This document shows positions 27,198-35,096 of a DNA stretch of 64,000 nucleotides, in pieces (the stretch's first letter is position 1; each line of letters opens with the position of its first letter). The notes beneath the pieces were generated by a model. It ran no database searches, was not told where the DNA came from, and saw only the letters and a list, made by a program, of their open reading frames with translations. The position numbers and the translations under genes were made by a program. The stretch covers positions 749,982 through 813,981 of the forward strand of contig NZ_AQXU01000025.1 in the NCBI RefSeq assembly GCF_000376945.1, in the 5' to 3' direction. This DNA comes from Leeia oryzae DSM 17879. Lineage in GTDB: Bacteria; Pseudomonadota; Gammaproteobacteria; Burkholderiales; Leeiaceae.

Positions 27198-27719
27198 TTA
27201 CCCCAACGCTGGATTATTCTTGAGCAACAGGCCGACTTCCTTGATGACCTGCTTGCGGCCTTCATCATCCGCCAGCTGGCTGGCGGAATAGCGCACCACG
27301 GCATTGCCATGGGTATCGATCAGATACAGCCCTGCCCCGCGGGATTGCAGCGCCGTGTAATCCTTGCTGGCCACCAGCGGTTTCTCGCAACCGCCGGTTT
27401 GTTCTGGCCGGATACGGTCCATCTCCCGGCCTTGTGCCAGACTTACCTGACGCGCCACCAGGGCAAAGCCCGCCAAGGCCTGGCTGCACCCGGCCGGGTC
27501 ATGGGCAAGCAACCGCCACTGCGGATCCGGTTTTAACAGGGGTTCAGCCAACAGTTCGCCATAGCTCTGGCCGCCCTGTGGCGGAAAAAAGCGGAATGCC
27601 AGCTCGGCTGCCAGCCAGGGCAACAGACAAATCCCCAGCATGATCAGCAACATGTGCCGCCCGTCGAGTTTGCGGCGTTTGCTTGGCAATACAGGCGGGG
27701 TATTCAAGGTAGGGTTCAT
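27198..27719 (-). CDS. Cytochrome oxidase-locus membrane protein of unknown role
   Basis: A 173-residue protein from the ATG at 27719, which overlaps the SURF1 stop (ATGA). The N-terminus holds one transmembrane segment (MLLIMLGICLLPWLAAELAF); the remainder is periplasmic, with cysteines in PAGCSQA and TGGCEKP. The last part (GLYLIDTHGNAVVRYSA followed by a helical tail) recalls the C-terminal strand of the thioredoxin-like SCO proteins, but the CxxxC copper site is missing. Genes like this occupy the same place in other betaproteobacterial cox operons, so an assembly role is likely. I regard it as unassigned. Confidence 0.82.
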   Translation of the reverse strand: MNPTLNTPPVLPSKRRKLDGRHMLLIMLGICLLPWLAAELAFRFFPPQGGQSYGELLAEPLLKPDPQWRLLAHDPAGCSQALAGFALVARQVSLAQGREMDRIRPEQTGGCEKPLVASKDYTALQSRGAGLYLIDTHGNAVVRYSASQLADDEGRKQVIKEVGLLLKNNPALG

Positions 27720-28402
27720 GCTTTGCCTTTCGATTGCCGATAAAACTTCAGACACAAAAAACAACCAATCACGCTCATGCACCACCAGGTCACAGCATAG
27801 CCCAGATGCCTGGCCGGCGTCACGGCGGTCGCCTGCAGGGCATCGCGCCTCGCCGGGCTAACCGCATAAGCTACCGGTAGCGGCAGGCCTGCCCAATGGG
27901 CAAACTTGGCCGGGTCGACATTCTGGAATACGCGCCCGACCGGCGGGGTTGGCCCCAGCTCCAGATAACGCGGCCAGGGTGCCATCAATACCCACGGGCT
28001 AGCGGCCAGTGGTGCATGGGTGGCAGACGCCACCCAACCGGTTTCCACCAGCACCACTTGCCCGCGCTGCAGCCGCCAGGGCATGACCTCGACGACCCCC
28101 AGCAGGCCGTTCTCGGTCCGCTTGTCCAGGTAGAAACGCTGCTCGGTCAAGGGGGTGCCCTGCAAGGCCACGCGACGCCCGGCAGCAGGCTGGCCCGACC
28201 CATCCCAGGGTTGTACCGGCAAGGCCCGCTGGCTGGCCTGATACGCCAGCAGCTGCTCTTTTTGCTGCATGCGGCCGAACTGCCAGATACCTAGCAGCAG
28301 GGTCAGCAGCACCAGTGCGGCCAGTAGCGATATCCCGAGCAAACCCTTAAAAAACCTGCCACAATGGGTGCGTTCCCCACGTTTGCCAGAGGATAAATGC
28401 AT
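27716..28402 (-). CDS. SURF1 family cytochrome oxidase assembly protein
   Basis: A 228-residue protein with the SURF1 layout: an N-terminal helix (LLGISLLAALVLLTLLLGIWQF), a periplasmic domain containing RVALQGTPL and YLDKRTENGLLGVVEVMPW, then VLVETGWV, and a C-terminal helix (YAVTWWCMSVIGCFLCLKFY). SURF1/Shy1 proteins deliver haem A to subunit I. The start chosen is the ATG at 28402, which shares the sequence GCATGA with the start of the divergent DUF2909 gene. A TTG codon 20 residues further in, close to the first helix, is a possible alternative. It overlaps the next gene by 4 bp. Confidence 0.9.
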   Translation of the reverse strand: MHLSSGKRGERTHCGRFFKGLLGISLLAALVLLTLLLGIWQFGRMQQKEQLLAYQASQRALPVQPWDGSGQPAAGRRVALQGTPLTEQRFYLDKRTENGLLGVVEVMPWRLQRGQVVLVETGWVASATHAPLAASPWVLMAPWPRYLELGPTPPVGRVFQNVDPAKFAHWAGLPLPVAYAVSPARRDALQATAVTPARHLGYAVTWWCMSVIGCFLCLKFYRQSKGKA

Positions 28403-28589
28403 GAAACTTGTCACCATCATTCTTATCATCGCCATCCTGTTTACCATGGGCAGCGCCATGCTGGCACTGGTCAGAGAGCCATCGGCTTCTGGCAAACTGG
28501 TTAAACGGTTGACGATACGGGTCGGGTTGTCGATCTTTCTGTTTCTGTCACTGATCGTGGGTCAATCGCTAGGCTGGTTGCACCACTGA
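28401..28589 (+). CDS. Twin-transmembrane DUF2909 small protein
   Basis: A 62-residue protein with two membrane helices (residues about 2-23 and 43-58) of the DUF2909 family. It starts at the ATG at 28401 after AGAGGA. It is encoded on the plus strand, inside the minus-strand oxidase operon, between SURF1 and COX3. Its start codon interlocks with that of SURF1 on the other strand (positions 28400-28403). DUF2909 genes sit next to cox genes in many betaproteobacteria, so a role in oxidase biogenesis is likely but unproven. It runs toward the strong hairpin at 28601. Confidence 0.87.
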   Translation: MKLVTIILIIAILFTMGSAMLALVREPSASGKLVKRLTIRVGLSIFLFLSLIVGQSLGWLHH

Positions 28590-28600
28590 CCGACAACAAA

Positions 28601-28626
28601 ATGGGCGAAGCCGTAGCTTCGCCCAT
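28601..28626. terminator. Bidirectional intrinsic terminator between DUF2909 gene and coxC
   Basis: A perfect 11-bp stem (ATGGGCGAAGC paired with GCTTCGCCCAT) with the loop CGTA. On the minus strand it is followed at once by TTTTGTTGT, so it should stop transcription after coxC; on the plus strand the U-tract is weak. It splits the oxidase locus into a structural part (coxB to coxC) and a SURF1-ctaA-ctaB part that would then need its own promoter or read-through. Confidence 0.8.
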
Positions 28627-28635
28627 ATCTATCTC

Positions 28636-29502
28636 TTACAGCACGTAGACAAACACAAACAGCAGCAACCAGACCACATCCACAAAGTGCCAGTACCAGG
28701 CGGCCGCTTCAAAGCCGAAATGGTGTTCGGCCGAAAAATGCCCGCGCAACACCCGCACCAGCATGACCGTCAGCATGATGGTACCCACCAGCACATGCAT
28801 GCCGTGAAAACCGGTCAGCATGTAGAAGGTTGCGCCATATGCACCTGAGTTCAGCGTCAGGGCCATCTCGGTCCAGGCATGGTGGTATTCATATGCCTGG
28901 AAGCACAGGAACAAGGTCCCCAGCAAGACTGTTGCCAGCAGGCCCAGCGTCAGCTTGGTCCGGTTACCAGCCACCAGCCCCCAGTGGGCCAGGGTCAGGG
29001 TGGCACCGGATGTCAGCAGAATCATGGTGTTAATGGCCGGAATGCCATCCGCCTCCATGGTGTGGTAAGCCGTGGTTTCAGGTCCGGTGGCAAATGGCCA
29101 GTGCGCGGAGAAGCCTTCCCACAGCAGCCGGTTGGTGAAACCGGTGCCACCGATTTCCGGTACCGACAGCACGCGGGTATAAAACAGTGCGCCAAAGAAC
29201 GCGGCAAAGAACATCACCTCAGAGAAAATGAACCAGCTCATTCCCCAGCGGAACGAGTGATCCACCTGCTGGCCATATGACCCGGCAACAGATTCCCTCA
29301 CCACATCACCAAACCAGCCAAACAACATCCAGATGATGACCAGTGCACCGAACAGCAATCCCCATTGTCCGGCCACAAAGCCATTCATCGAGAACGCCGC
29401 ACCCATGGCCAGAGAGAACAGTCCGATCGACCCGACAATAGGCCAGCGCGACGGATGTGGTACAAAATAATGTGCATCATGAATGCCATTTTCGACGTTC
29501 AT
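28636..29502 (-). CDS. coxC: Cytochrome c oxidase subunit III
   Basis: A 288-residue subunit III of the aa3-type oxidase with seven membrane helices. Signature stretches: HPSRWPIVGSIGLF at the start, EVMFFAAFFGALFYTRVL, NTMILLTSGATLTLAHWGL, and the end GFHGMHVLVGTIMLTV ... WYWHFVDVVWLLLFVFVYVL. It stabilises proton uptake into subunit I. It lies 11 bp downstream of the DUF2970 gene in the oxidase operon. Confidence 0.97.
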   Translation of the reverse strand: MNVENGIHDAHYFVPHPSRWPIVGSIGLFSLAMGAAFSMNGFVAGQWGLLFGALVIIWMLFGWFGDVVRESVAGSYGQQVDHSFRWGMSWFIFSEVMFFAAFFGALFYTRVLSVPEIGGTGFTNRLLWEGFSAHWPFATGPETTAYHTMEADGIPAINTMILLTSGATLTLAHWGLVAGNRTKLTLGLLATVLLGTLFLCFQAYEYHHAWTEMALTLNSGAYGATFYMLTGFHGMHVLVGTIMLTVMLVRVLRGHFSAEHHFGFEAAAWYWHFVDVVWLLLFVFVYVL

Positions 29503-29513
29503 TTCCTCGTCTC

Positions 29514-29696
29514 CTATCCCTGCTGTGCAAGCAATAATTTAACGACGGCCCAAACCACGATCAGCAACACAAACGCCAGCATGAAGCCGGTTGCAATCAC
29601 CATGATCGGGCTCAGTTTTTTACTTTCTGCGTTACTGCGGCTACGTACGCCAAAGAACGCGGCTGCAACGGTTTTGACCGTGTGCCACAACATCAT
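29514..29696 (-). CDS. DUF2970 family small membrane protein
   Basis: A 60-residue protein with one C-terminal membrane helix (MVIATGFMLAFVLLIVVWAVVKLLL) and the DUF2970 N-terminal motif WHTVKTVAAAFFGVRSR. I take the ATG at 29696, whose last base arrangement forms TGATG with the COX11 stop, so it is coupled to that gene. DUF2970 proteins are found almost only beside cytochrome oxidase genes of betaproteobacteria and gammaproteobacteria. Probably a small accessory or assembly protein. Confidence 0.88.
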   Translation of the reverse strand: MMLWHTVKTVAAAFFGVRSRSNAESKKLSPIMVIATGFMLAFVLLIVVWAVVKLLLAQQG

Positions 29697-30214
29697 CAAC
29701 CCTCCACCTTGTACAAGGTGTAATTCAGGGTGGCGGCATCCAGTGCGTCCGGCATTTCCTTGGCCACATGAATCACGACTTCCACATCTTTCTGTGACCG
29801 GGCCGGCAACTTGATCACATCCATGCAAAAACACTTGATCTTTTGCAGACTCGCCGCCGCCCGCATCGGGGCATATTGCGGAATGGCCCTGAGCTGCAAG
29901 TCCTGGTCACCCAGGTTTTTCAGGTGATAGGTAAAGTGGATGTACTTGCCCAGTTCTGCCATATGCACATTCTGATCCGCCTCAAACGTCACCGGCAGGT
30001 TCCCCTGCACACTGGACGCCAGCTCCAGCCGCAAAAAATGCGAACCTGTGCCGATTTCTTCGCGAGCCCGGTCTACGCCCAAGGCATCACAAAAGGCGTT
30101 ATAGAACGGTGACAAGGCATAACCAAACCCGAACATCAGTGTAGCGGCCAGCCCCAGCTTCACGGCCAGCCGCTTGTTGGCATCCATGCCCGGAAACAGC
30201 GTCAGGCTTCTCAT
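29696..30214 (-). CDS. ctaG: Cytochrome oxidase copper-insertion protein CtaG/COX11
   Basis: A 172-residue protein that inserts copper into the CuB site of subunit I. It has one N-terminal helix (KLGLAATLMFGFGYALSPFYNAFCDALG) followed by a periplasmic immunoglobulin-like domain. The copper-binding pair is in KCFCM (the family's CFCF-type motif), and a further conserved Cys lies in YNAFCDALG. The start at 30214 is preceded by AAGGGG. The gene follows a 30-residue assembly peptide by two bases. Confidence 0.95.
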   Translation of the reverse strand: MRSLTLFPGMDANKRLAVKLGLAATLMFGFGYALSPFYNAFCDALGVDRAREEIGTGSHFLRLELASSVQGNLPVTFEADQNVHMAELGKYIHFTYHLKNLGDQDLQLRAIPQYAPMRAAASLQKIKCFCMDVIKLPARSQKDVEVVIHVAKEMPDALDAATLNYTLYKVEG

Positions 30215-30216
30215 GC

Positions 30217-30309
30217 TTACCCCTTGCCCATCTGGCGGAAAAAGATGGCCACATAAAACCCGAGTGCCAGCGCAGCCAATACCAGTGCGGTTACATGTTT
30301 GCGTTGCAT
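30217..30309 (-). CDS. 30-residue cytochrome oxidase small assembly peptide
   Basis: A short frame that gene finders often miss: ATG at 30309, stop TAA ending at 30217, 30 residues beginning MQRKHVTALVLAALALGFYV and ending in FRQMGKG. It has two positive residues, then one hydrophobic helix, then a basic tail, so it is a single-pass membrane peptide. It sits between COX1 and COX11, the place where betaproteobacteria carry the so-called cytochrome oxidase small assembly protein. Upstream GGGGG could act as ribosome site. Spacing to its neighbours is 9 bp and 2 bp, which supports a real gene. Confidence 0.8.
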   Translation of the reverse strand: MQRKHVTALVLAALALGFYVAIFFRQMGKG

Positions 30310-30318
30310 GATGCCCCC

Positions 30319-31956
30319 TTAGTCGTCGTGGCCTTCCAGATACTGGGCACGCAAGCCTTTGCGTACCAGTGCCTCATCCGGTGGTGTTTCCCAGGTATGG
30401 TGCGGTGCTGGTGATGGCACTTCCCACTCCAGCGTATGCGCGCCTTCCCATGGGTTGGCCGGTGCCTTGCCCACGCCACCCTTGATGGTATGGATGACGT
30501 TGTACAGGAACAGCAGCTGGCCAAACCCGAAGCAGAAGGCCCCGATCGAGGCAATCATGTTGAAGTCGGTAAACTGCAACGCATAGTCCGGAATCCGGCG
30601 TGGCATGCCGGCCAAACCCAGAAAGTGCATCGGGAAGAAAGTCACGTTAAAGAAAATCATCGACCACCAGAAGTGGAACTTGCCGCGACCTTCGTGGTAC
30701 ATGTAGCCGGTCCATTTGGGCAACCAGTAGTAGGTCGCGCCAAACAGGCTGAACAGTGCACCGGCCACCAATACATAGTGGAAGTGCGCCACCACGTAAT
30801 AGCCGTCGTGCATCTGGGTATCAATCGGGGCAATCGACAACACCAGGCCAGAGAAACCACCCACTGTAAACAGGCACACAAAGCCGATGGCAAACAGCAT
30901 CGGGGTCTCGAACGTCAACGACCCTTGCCACATGGTGGCCACCCAGTTGAACACTTTGACCCCGGTCGGCACCGAGATCAGCATGGTGATGAACATGAAG
31001 ATCAGCTGGGCATCCAGTGGCAGGCCTACCATGAACATGTGGTGCGCCCACACCATGAACGACAGTACGGCAATCGAACAAGTGGCATACACCATGGACA
31101 CATAGCCAAACAGCGGCTTGCGGCTGAAGGTCGGGATGATCTGGCTTACCACTCCAAAGGCCGGCAAGGCCATGATGTACACTTCCGGATGCCCGAAGAA
31201 CCAGAAAATGTGCTGGAACAATACCGGGTCACCCCCACCTGCCGCGCTGAAGAAGTGTGTGCCAAAGTGACGGTCGGTCAGCAGCATGGTGACTGCGCCA
31301 GCCAGCACGGGTGCGACGGCAATCAGCAGATAGGCGGTAATCAGCGTGGTCCAGGCAAACATCGGCATTTTCAGCAAGGTCATGCCAGGTGCACGCATGT
31401 TGAGGATGGTGGTCACAATGTTGATTGACCCCATGATGGAAGACAGACCCAGCAAGTGAATGGCAAAAATGGCCAGGTCCATCCCCATGCCAGCTTTCAC
31501 CGACAAGGGCGGATACAACGTCCAGCCACCGGCTGCCGCCCCGCCCGGCACAAAGAACGAGATCAGCAGCAACAGGGCTGCAGGCGGCAACAACCAGAAA
31601 CTCCAGTTGTTCATCCGCGCAAACGCCATGTCGGGCGCCCCCAGCATCAGCGGCAGTTGCCAGTTTGCCAGCCCGGTAAAGGCCGGCATGATGGCACCAA
31701 ACACCATGATCACGCCGTGAAGTGTCGTTAACTGGTTAAAAAACTCGGGTTGCCAGAACTGCAAGCCAGGCTTGAACAGTTCGGCCCGAATCCCCAATGC
31801 CATCAAGCCGCCAGTCAGAAACATGGCGAAACTGAACCACAGGTACAGTGTTCCGATGTCCTTGTGGTTGGTGGCAAATACCCATCTGCGCCAGCCTGCG
31901 GGTGCGTGATGGCCATCGTGCCCGGCGTGATGTGCTTCGTGTGCAAGTGTCGTCAT
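30319..31956 (-). CDS. coxA: Cytochrome c oxidase subunit I
   Basis: A 545-residue haem-copper oxidase subunit I of the aa3 type, catalysing O2 reduction coupled to proton pumping. Twelve membrane helices are present. The CuB/haem a3 region reads WFFGHPEVYIMALPAFG (His ligand cross-linked to Tyr), with HH in VWAHHMFMVG and the haem ligands in VVAHFHYVLV. The D-channel motif around GGLMALGIRAELF and NQLTTLHGVIMVF is also visible. It lies 17 bp after coxB. Confidence 0.98.
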   Translation of the reverse strand: MTTLAHEAHHAGHDGHHAPAGWRRWVFATNHKDIGTLYLWFSFAMFLTGGLMALGIRAELFKPGLQFWQPEFFNQLTTLHGVIMVFGAIMPAFTGLANWQLPLMLGAPDMAFARMNNWSFWLLPPAALLLLISFFVPGGAAAGGWTLYPPLSVKAGMGMDLAIFAIHLLGLSSIMGSINIVTTILNMRAPGMTLLKMPMFAWTTLITAYLLIAVAPVLAGAVTMLLTDRHFGTHFFSAAGGGDPVLFQHIFWFFGHPEVYIMALPAFGVVSQIIPTFSRKPLFGYVSMVYATCSIAVLSFMVWAHHMFMVGLPLDAQLIFMFITMLISVPTGVKVFNWVATMWQGSLTFETPMLFAIGFVCLFTVGGFSGLVLSIAPIDTQMHDGYYVVAHFHYVLVAGALFSLFGATYYWLPKWTGYMYHEGRGKFHFWWSMIFFNVTFFPMHFLGLAGMPRRIPDYALQFTDFNMIASIGAFCFGFGQLLFLYNVIHTIKGGVGKAPANPWEGAHTLEWEVPSPAPHHTWETPPDEALVRKGLRAQYLEGHDD

Positions 31957-31973
31957 CTTTTATCCCCCTGGCC

Positions 31974-33110
31974 TTATCGGGCAGCTTTGACTTCATCTGG
32001 CATGACAAAGTCGCCAGTATGGTTACCAAACGAATTACGCTCATACGTAATGACAGCCGCAAGCTCTGCGTCTGACAAGGCCGCTTTCCAGGACGGCATG
32101 GCGTTTTTGCCATTCAGCACGATATGGATATGACCGGCTTTTGGACCCGTCGCAATCTTGGAGCCTGCCAATGCAGGGAACGGTCCGGCCCCTTTGCCAT
32201 CCGGCTGGTGACACGCGGCACAGTTGTTGGCGTACACCTTGGCACCGGCCTCAATGAGCGCCTCTTTGGTAATCGGCTTGCCAGGCTCAAACAGCGTCGC
32301 TTTGGCTGCCAGCTGCTTGGCCGCTACCCAGGTATCAAAGTCTTTCTGGCTCACAACCTTGACCACCGTCGGCATGAATCCGTGGCTACGACCGCACAAT
32401 TCAACGCATTGCCCACGGTAGATACCGATCTTGTTGGCCTTGAACCAGGTATCACGGATAAACCCGGGAATGGCATCCTGTTTCACGGCAAAGGCGGGCA
32501 TACCCCAAGAGTGGATGACGTCGTTAGACGTCACCAGCAAACGGACTTTCTTGTCTACCGGCACCACCAGCGGCTCGTCCACTTCCAGCAGGTAGTGGGC
32601 ATCCTTGGCCGGTGCGTTCGGACCGTAGTTCTGGATCTGGTCTTGTGGTGTCAGCAGTTTGCTTTTAAAGCCAAACGACTGGTCCAGATAGTCATACCCC
32701 CAGTACCATTGGTAACCGGTGACTTTGATGGTGATGTCGGGTTGCGCGGAATTGCGCTGGGAAATGACCAGTTTTGCAGCCGGCCATGCCATGGCGATCA
32801 GGATCAGGGCCGGAATGATGGTCCAGATGATCTCGACCGTGGTGCTTTCGTGAAACGGTTTGGCCTGATGGCCCAGATTTTTTCTGTGTCGGAATATGGC
32901 CCAGAACATCATGCCAAAAACCGCCACAAAGATGACAATGATGATCCCCATCAGGAATGAGTGGAGATCCGATACGCGTGACGCTATTTCTGTGACGGGT
33001 GGCTGAAACGTCATTCTTGTGTCTGCCATCCCTAATCCCGGCGCACCAAATAGCATCAGTGCCAACAAGCCTCGGGACACATGGACATTGCCTGTGCAAA
33101 TCTTGAGCAT
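31974..33110 (-). CDS. coxB: Cytochrome c oxidase subunit II with fused cytochrome c domain
   Basis: A 378-residue subunit II. It has an N-terminal signal segment, two membrane helices (about 52-74 and 92-115), and a periplasmic cupredoxin domain with the binuclear CuA ligands H200, C235 and C239 (in GQCVELCGRSHGFM), H243 and M246. The C-terminal domain is a class I cytochrome c with CAACH (C297, C300, H301) and the methionine axial ligand in KNAMPSW. This caa3-like fusion is usual in betaproteobacterial aa3 oxidases. First gene of the operon, with a 5-prime leader of about 110 bases if the TATAAT at 33229-33234 is used. Confidence 0.97.
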   Translation of the reverse strand: MLKICTGNVHVSRGLLALMLFGAPGLGMADTRMTFQPPVTEIASRVSDLHSFLMGIIIVIFVAVFGMMFWAIFRHRKNLGHQAKPFHESTTVEIIWTIIPALILIAMAWPAAKLVISQRNSAQPDITIKVTGYQWYWGYDYLDQSFGFKSKLLTPQDQIQNYGPNAPAKDAHYLLEVDEPLVVPVDKKVRLLVTSNDVIHSWGMPAFAVKQDAIPGFIRDTWFKANKIGIYRGQCVELCGRSHGFMPTVVKVVSQKDFDTWVAAKQLAAKATLFEPGKPITKEALIEAGAKVYANNCAACHQPDGKGAGPFPALAGSKIATGPKAGHIHIVLNGKNAMPSWKAALSDAELAAVITYERNSFGNHTGDFVMPDEVKAAR

Positions 33111-33130
33111 TTCACGTCTCCTGTGAAACG

Positions 33131-33160
33131 GACGAAGTGGTCTTCGTCGCTTTTTTATTT
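33131..33160. promoter_or_regulatory. Hairpin with plus-strand T-run just upstream of coxB
   Basis: GACGAAG (33131-33137) pairs with CTTCGTC (33142-33148) around the loop TGGT, and the plus strand continues GCTTTTTTATTTTTG. In the coxB mRNA (minus strand) this is a hairpin in the leader 20 bases before the ATG. Read on the plus strand it has the form of an intrinsic terminator, which could stop antisense transcription leaving the operon. Confidence 0.5.
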
Positions 33161-33219
33161 TTGTTGTTAGATTAAATCACCCCAATTACATCCATTCACT
33201 CACTTCCGGTTAAAACACA

Positions 33220-33262
33220 TATGCACCCATTATAGGTGCATATTAGCGCGACAATTTGTCGC
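33220..33262 (-). promoter_or_regulatory. Oxidase operon promoter region with two dyads
   Basis: On the minus strand a perfect TATAAT is present (plus positions 33229-33234). It lies in the spacer of an 8-bp perfect inverted repeat, TATGCACC (33220-33227) and GGTGCATA (33235-33242). Six bases further upstream is a second perfect dyad, GCGACAA-T-TTGTCGC (33248-33262), where the -35 region would be. No good -35 hexamer is seen at 16-18 bp, so this could be an activator-dependent promoter. The regulator is unknown. Confidence 0.5.
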
Positions 33263-33390
33263 ACATTGAGTTATTATTTGCAAGTCTTTTGACGAATTTC
33301 AACCAATTTGTTCTAAGATACCATTGTCAAAGCAAAAAAAGGATGATCTAGGCAGAGTCGTTTTCCCTATAACAAGGAAGGAGACACACC

Positions 33391-34152
33391 ATGCATTTCG
33401 AACACCTTAACGCGCACTTTTCGATGCCTGAGACCAACACGGTCGAAGCATCCAGACCATTCACCTGGGTCAAACGAGCCTGGAAAGACATGTTCCAGCA
33501 CCCCGTTCCCAGCATTACCTGGGGCATCCTGGTCTCTATTGTCGGCTGGGTTCTGTTGTCCATCGGCAGTGCATACCCTTATCTCACCACCACCATGATT
33601 ACCGGCTTTTTGCTGGTCGCACCGATTTGTGCAGCAGGCTTGTATGTGCTGACCAGTGAAACCGAAAAAGGCAATAAAATCTCTTTCTGGCAATCCTTGG
33701 ATGGCCTGAGAAAGAATTTTGGTCAATTGGCTTTATTGGGGGTATTTCTGGGGGTAATTGCAATTATCTGGGAGCGGATTTCTGCGATCCTGTTTGCATT
33801 GTTTTATCAGGAATCCGTTTTGTCGGTTGACAGCATGATGACTGCATTAACCGGGGAGTACGCCACATTTTCCATCATCTGGCTCGTTGCCGGGTTCATG
33901 CTGGCGGTACTGGTATTCATGCTGACCGCGTTTTCGATTCCGATGCTGGCAGACCGGGAGGTCGATGTGATTACTGCCTGCATGGTGAGCATGCGCACCG
34001 TGGCAGACAACATTCCGGCCATGGCCATCTGGGGCAGCATCATCGTGGTACTGACTGCGATTGGTTTTGCCACCAAGCTCTTGGGGATGATCCTGATTTT
34101 CCCGCTACTGGCACAAGCTACCTGGGTCGCTTATAAAGATCTGGTCAGATAA
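33391..34152 (+). CDS. DUF2189 family integral membrane protein
   Basis: A 253-residue membrane protein with six hydrophobic segments. The family pattern is visible: FTWVKRAWKDMFQHPVPSITWGILVSIVGW near the start, the central FLLVAPICAAGLYVLTSETEKG, and VFMLTAFSIPMLADREVDVITACMVS. A strong ribosome site (AAGGAAGGAGA) precedes the ATG. DUF2189 genes often lie near cytochrome oxidase genes in proteobacteria; the function is unknown. It is divergent from coxB, with a 280-bp shared upstream region, and is followed by a terminator at 34193. Confidence 0.92.
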   Translation: MHFEHLNAHFSMPETNTVEASRPFTWVKRAWKDMFQHPVPSITWGILVSIVGWVLLSIGSAYPYLTTTMITGFLLVAPICAAGLYVLTSETEKGNKISFWQSLDGLRKNFGQLALLGVFLGVIAIIWERISAILFALFYQESVLSVDSMMTALTGEYATFSIIWLVAGFMLAVLVFMLTAFSIPMLADREVDVITACMVSMRTVADNIPAMAIWGSIIVVLTAIGFATKLLGMILIFPLLAQATWVAYKDLVR

Positions 34153-34192
34153 GCTGACCGGTATTACATAGCGACACGGTTACTCTGCGTTC

Positions 34193-34233
34193 ACGGATGG
34201 TGACTGGCACACAATGCTGCACCATCCGTTTTT
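34193..34233 (+). terminator. Intrinsic terminator after DUF2189 gene
   Basis: A 10-bp stem, ACGGATGGTG (34193-34202) with CACCATCCGT (34220-34229), a 17-base loop, then TTTT. It is placed 40 bases after the DUF2189 stop codon. Confidence 0.7.
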
Positions 34234-34273
34234 CATGTTTTTATGCGCATATGCCTGACAATCCGTCAGGACA

Positions 34274-34498
34274 TCAGACATTGGCAATCTTGCCAAACAC
34301 GCTGGCCGTGTTGGTTTCCGGGTATTGGGTACGCAACCAGGAATGCATGGCACTGGTGGACATCAGGCCACTGGTACGCTGCCAGACTGGGCGTTTGCGA
34401 AGTTCGCTGCCACTGGCCGGGGAATAACAGATCCACTGGTCATTATGGGCGTTGCTGTGTTTGGACACACAAATGTCCTGGGTGATATTGATCAACAT
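34274..34498 (-). CDS. Possible small soluble protein, 74 residues
   Basis: A 74-residue frame beginning MLINITQDICVSKHSN, with a weak ribosome site (AAGAG seven bases upstream). Its composition looks protein-like (Trp, Tyr and Cys spread through, no low complexity). A small hairpin, CCTGAC-N5-GTCAGG at 34254-34270, lies just after its stop and could end its transcript. No family is recognised and there is no neighbour to support it, so this is a tentative gene in the otherwise empty 34153-34886 interval. I see nothing else coding there. Confidence 0.4.
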   Translation of the reverse strand: MLINITQDICVSKHSNAHNDQWICYSPASGSELRKRPVWQRTSGLMSTSAMHSWLRTQYPETNTASVFGKIANV

Positions 34499-34841
34499 AT
34501 TTTACTCTTATCATTATTATCAGCGTCCAGACGCGTCCGTGCGCAGAAGTGCGCAACATGGACATGTCGCCGGTCGCTATTTTTTATAGCCCGTTCGGGC
34601 AAACATTACGGTATTGCAGTGGGTGTTCAGGAGGTCTTGCAAGGCCACGACATGTGACTGTGCAGAAGCTCGCCATTGCTGGCCAGAGAATGGTCTGTTG
34701 GAGTAGGGGGTGTGCATGATGGGCAACATCATGACAATGACAGGCTGGTGAAATACGGCTTTCAGCCTGAAAAAGAAGGGCACAACCTTTGCTACTGGCA
34801 AATCCGTCTACATCCGGATTTGCAACAAAACAGACATTGCC

Positions 34842-34861
34842 GCCGGATGCATGCATCCGGC
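34842..34861 (-). terminator. Perfect 20-bp palindrome, probable terminator of the cold-shock gene
   Basis: GCCGGATGC-AT-GCATCCGGC is self-complementary over all 20 bases. It lies 25 bases after the stop of the minus-strand cold-shock gene and is followed on that strand by GGCAATGTCTGTTTTGTT, so it is most simply its terminator. As DNA it would also suit a dimeric binding protein. Confidence 0.55.
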
Positions 34862-34886
34862 TGACAATTACACCGCTATAACGCGA

Positions 34887-35096
34887 TTAAGCTACTTTAA
34901 CGTTGGCAGCTTGCAGGCCTTTGGCACCGCGCTCAACGTCAAATGTCACTGGCTGGCCTTCAGCCAGTGTTTTGAAACCGGTGCTAACGATAGCGCGGAA
35001 ATGCACAAATACGTCGTCGCCGCCGTTATCCTGGGCAATGAAACCAAAACCTTTGGTTTCGTTGAACCATTTTACTTTACCTGTTGTGCTAGACAT
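34887..35096 (-). CDS. Cold-shock protein (CspA family)
   Basis: A 69-residue single cold-shock domain, an RNA chaperone that binds single-stranded nucleic acid. RNP1 (KGFGFI) and RNP2 (VFVHF) are intact, and the start [18 protein letters not shown] is typical. The ribosome site AAGGAG lies five bases before the ATG. The region upstream (35097-35628) is unusually long and AT-rich for this genome, which fits a long regulatory 5-prime leader as in other cspA-type genes. Confidence 0.97.
   Translation of the reverse strand: MSSTTGKVKWFNETKGFGFIAQDNGGDDVFVHFRAIVSTGFKTLAEGQPVTFDVERGAKGLQAANVKVA

Noticed and set aside
30436-31428. Plus-strand open frame of 330 codons opposite coxA
   Set aside because: Same reason: composition of an antisense shadow, while coxA is unmistakable.
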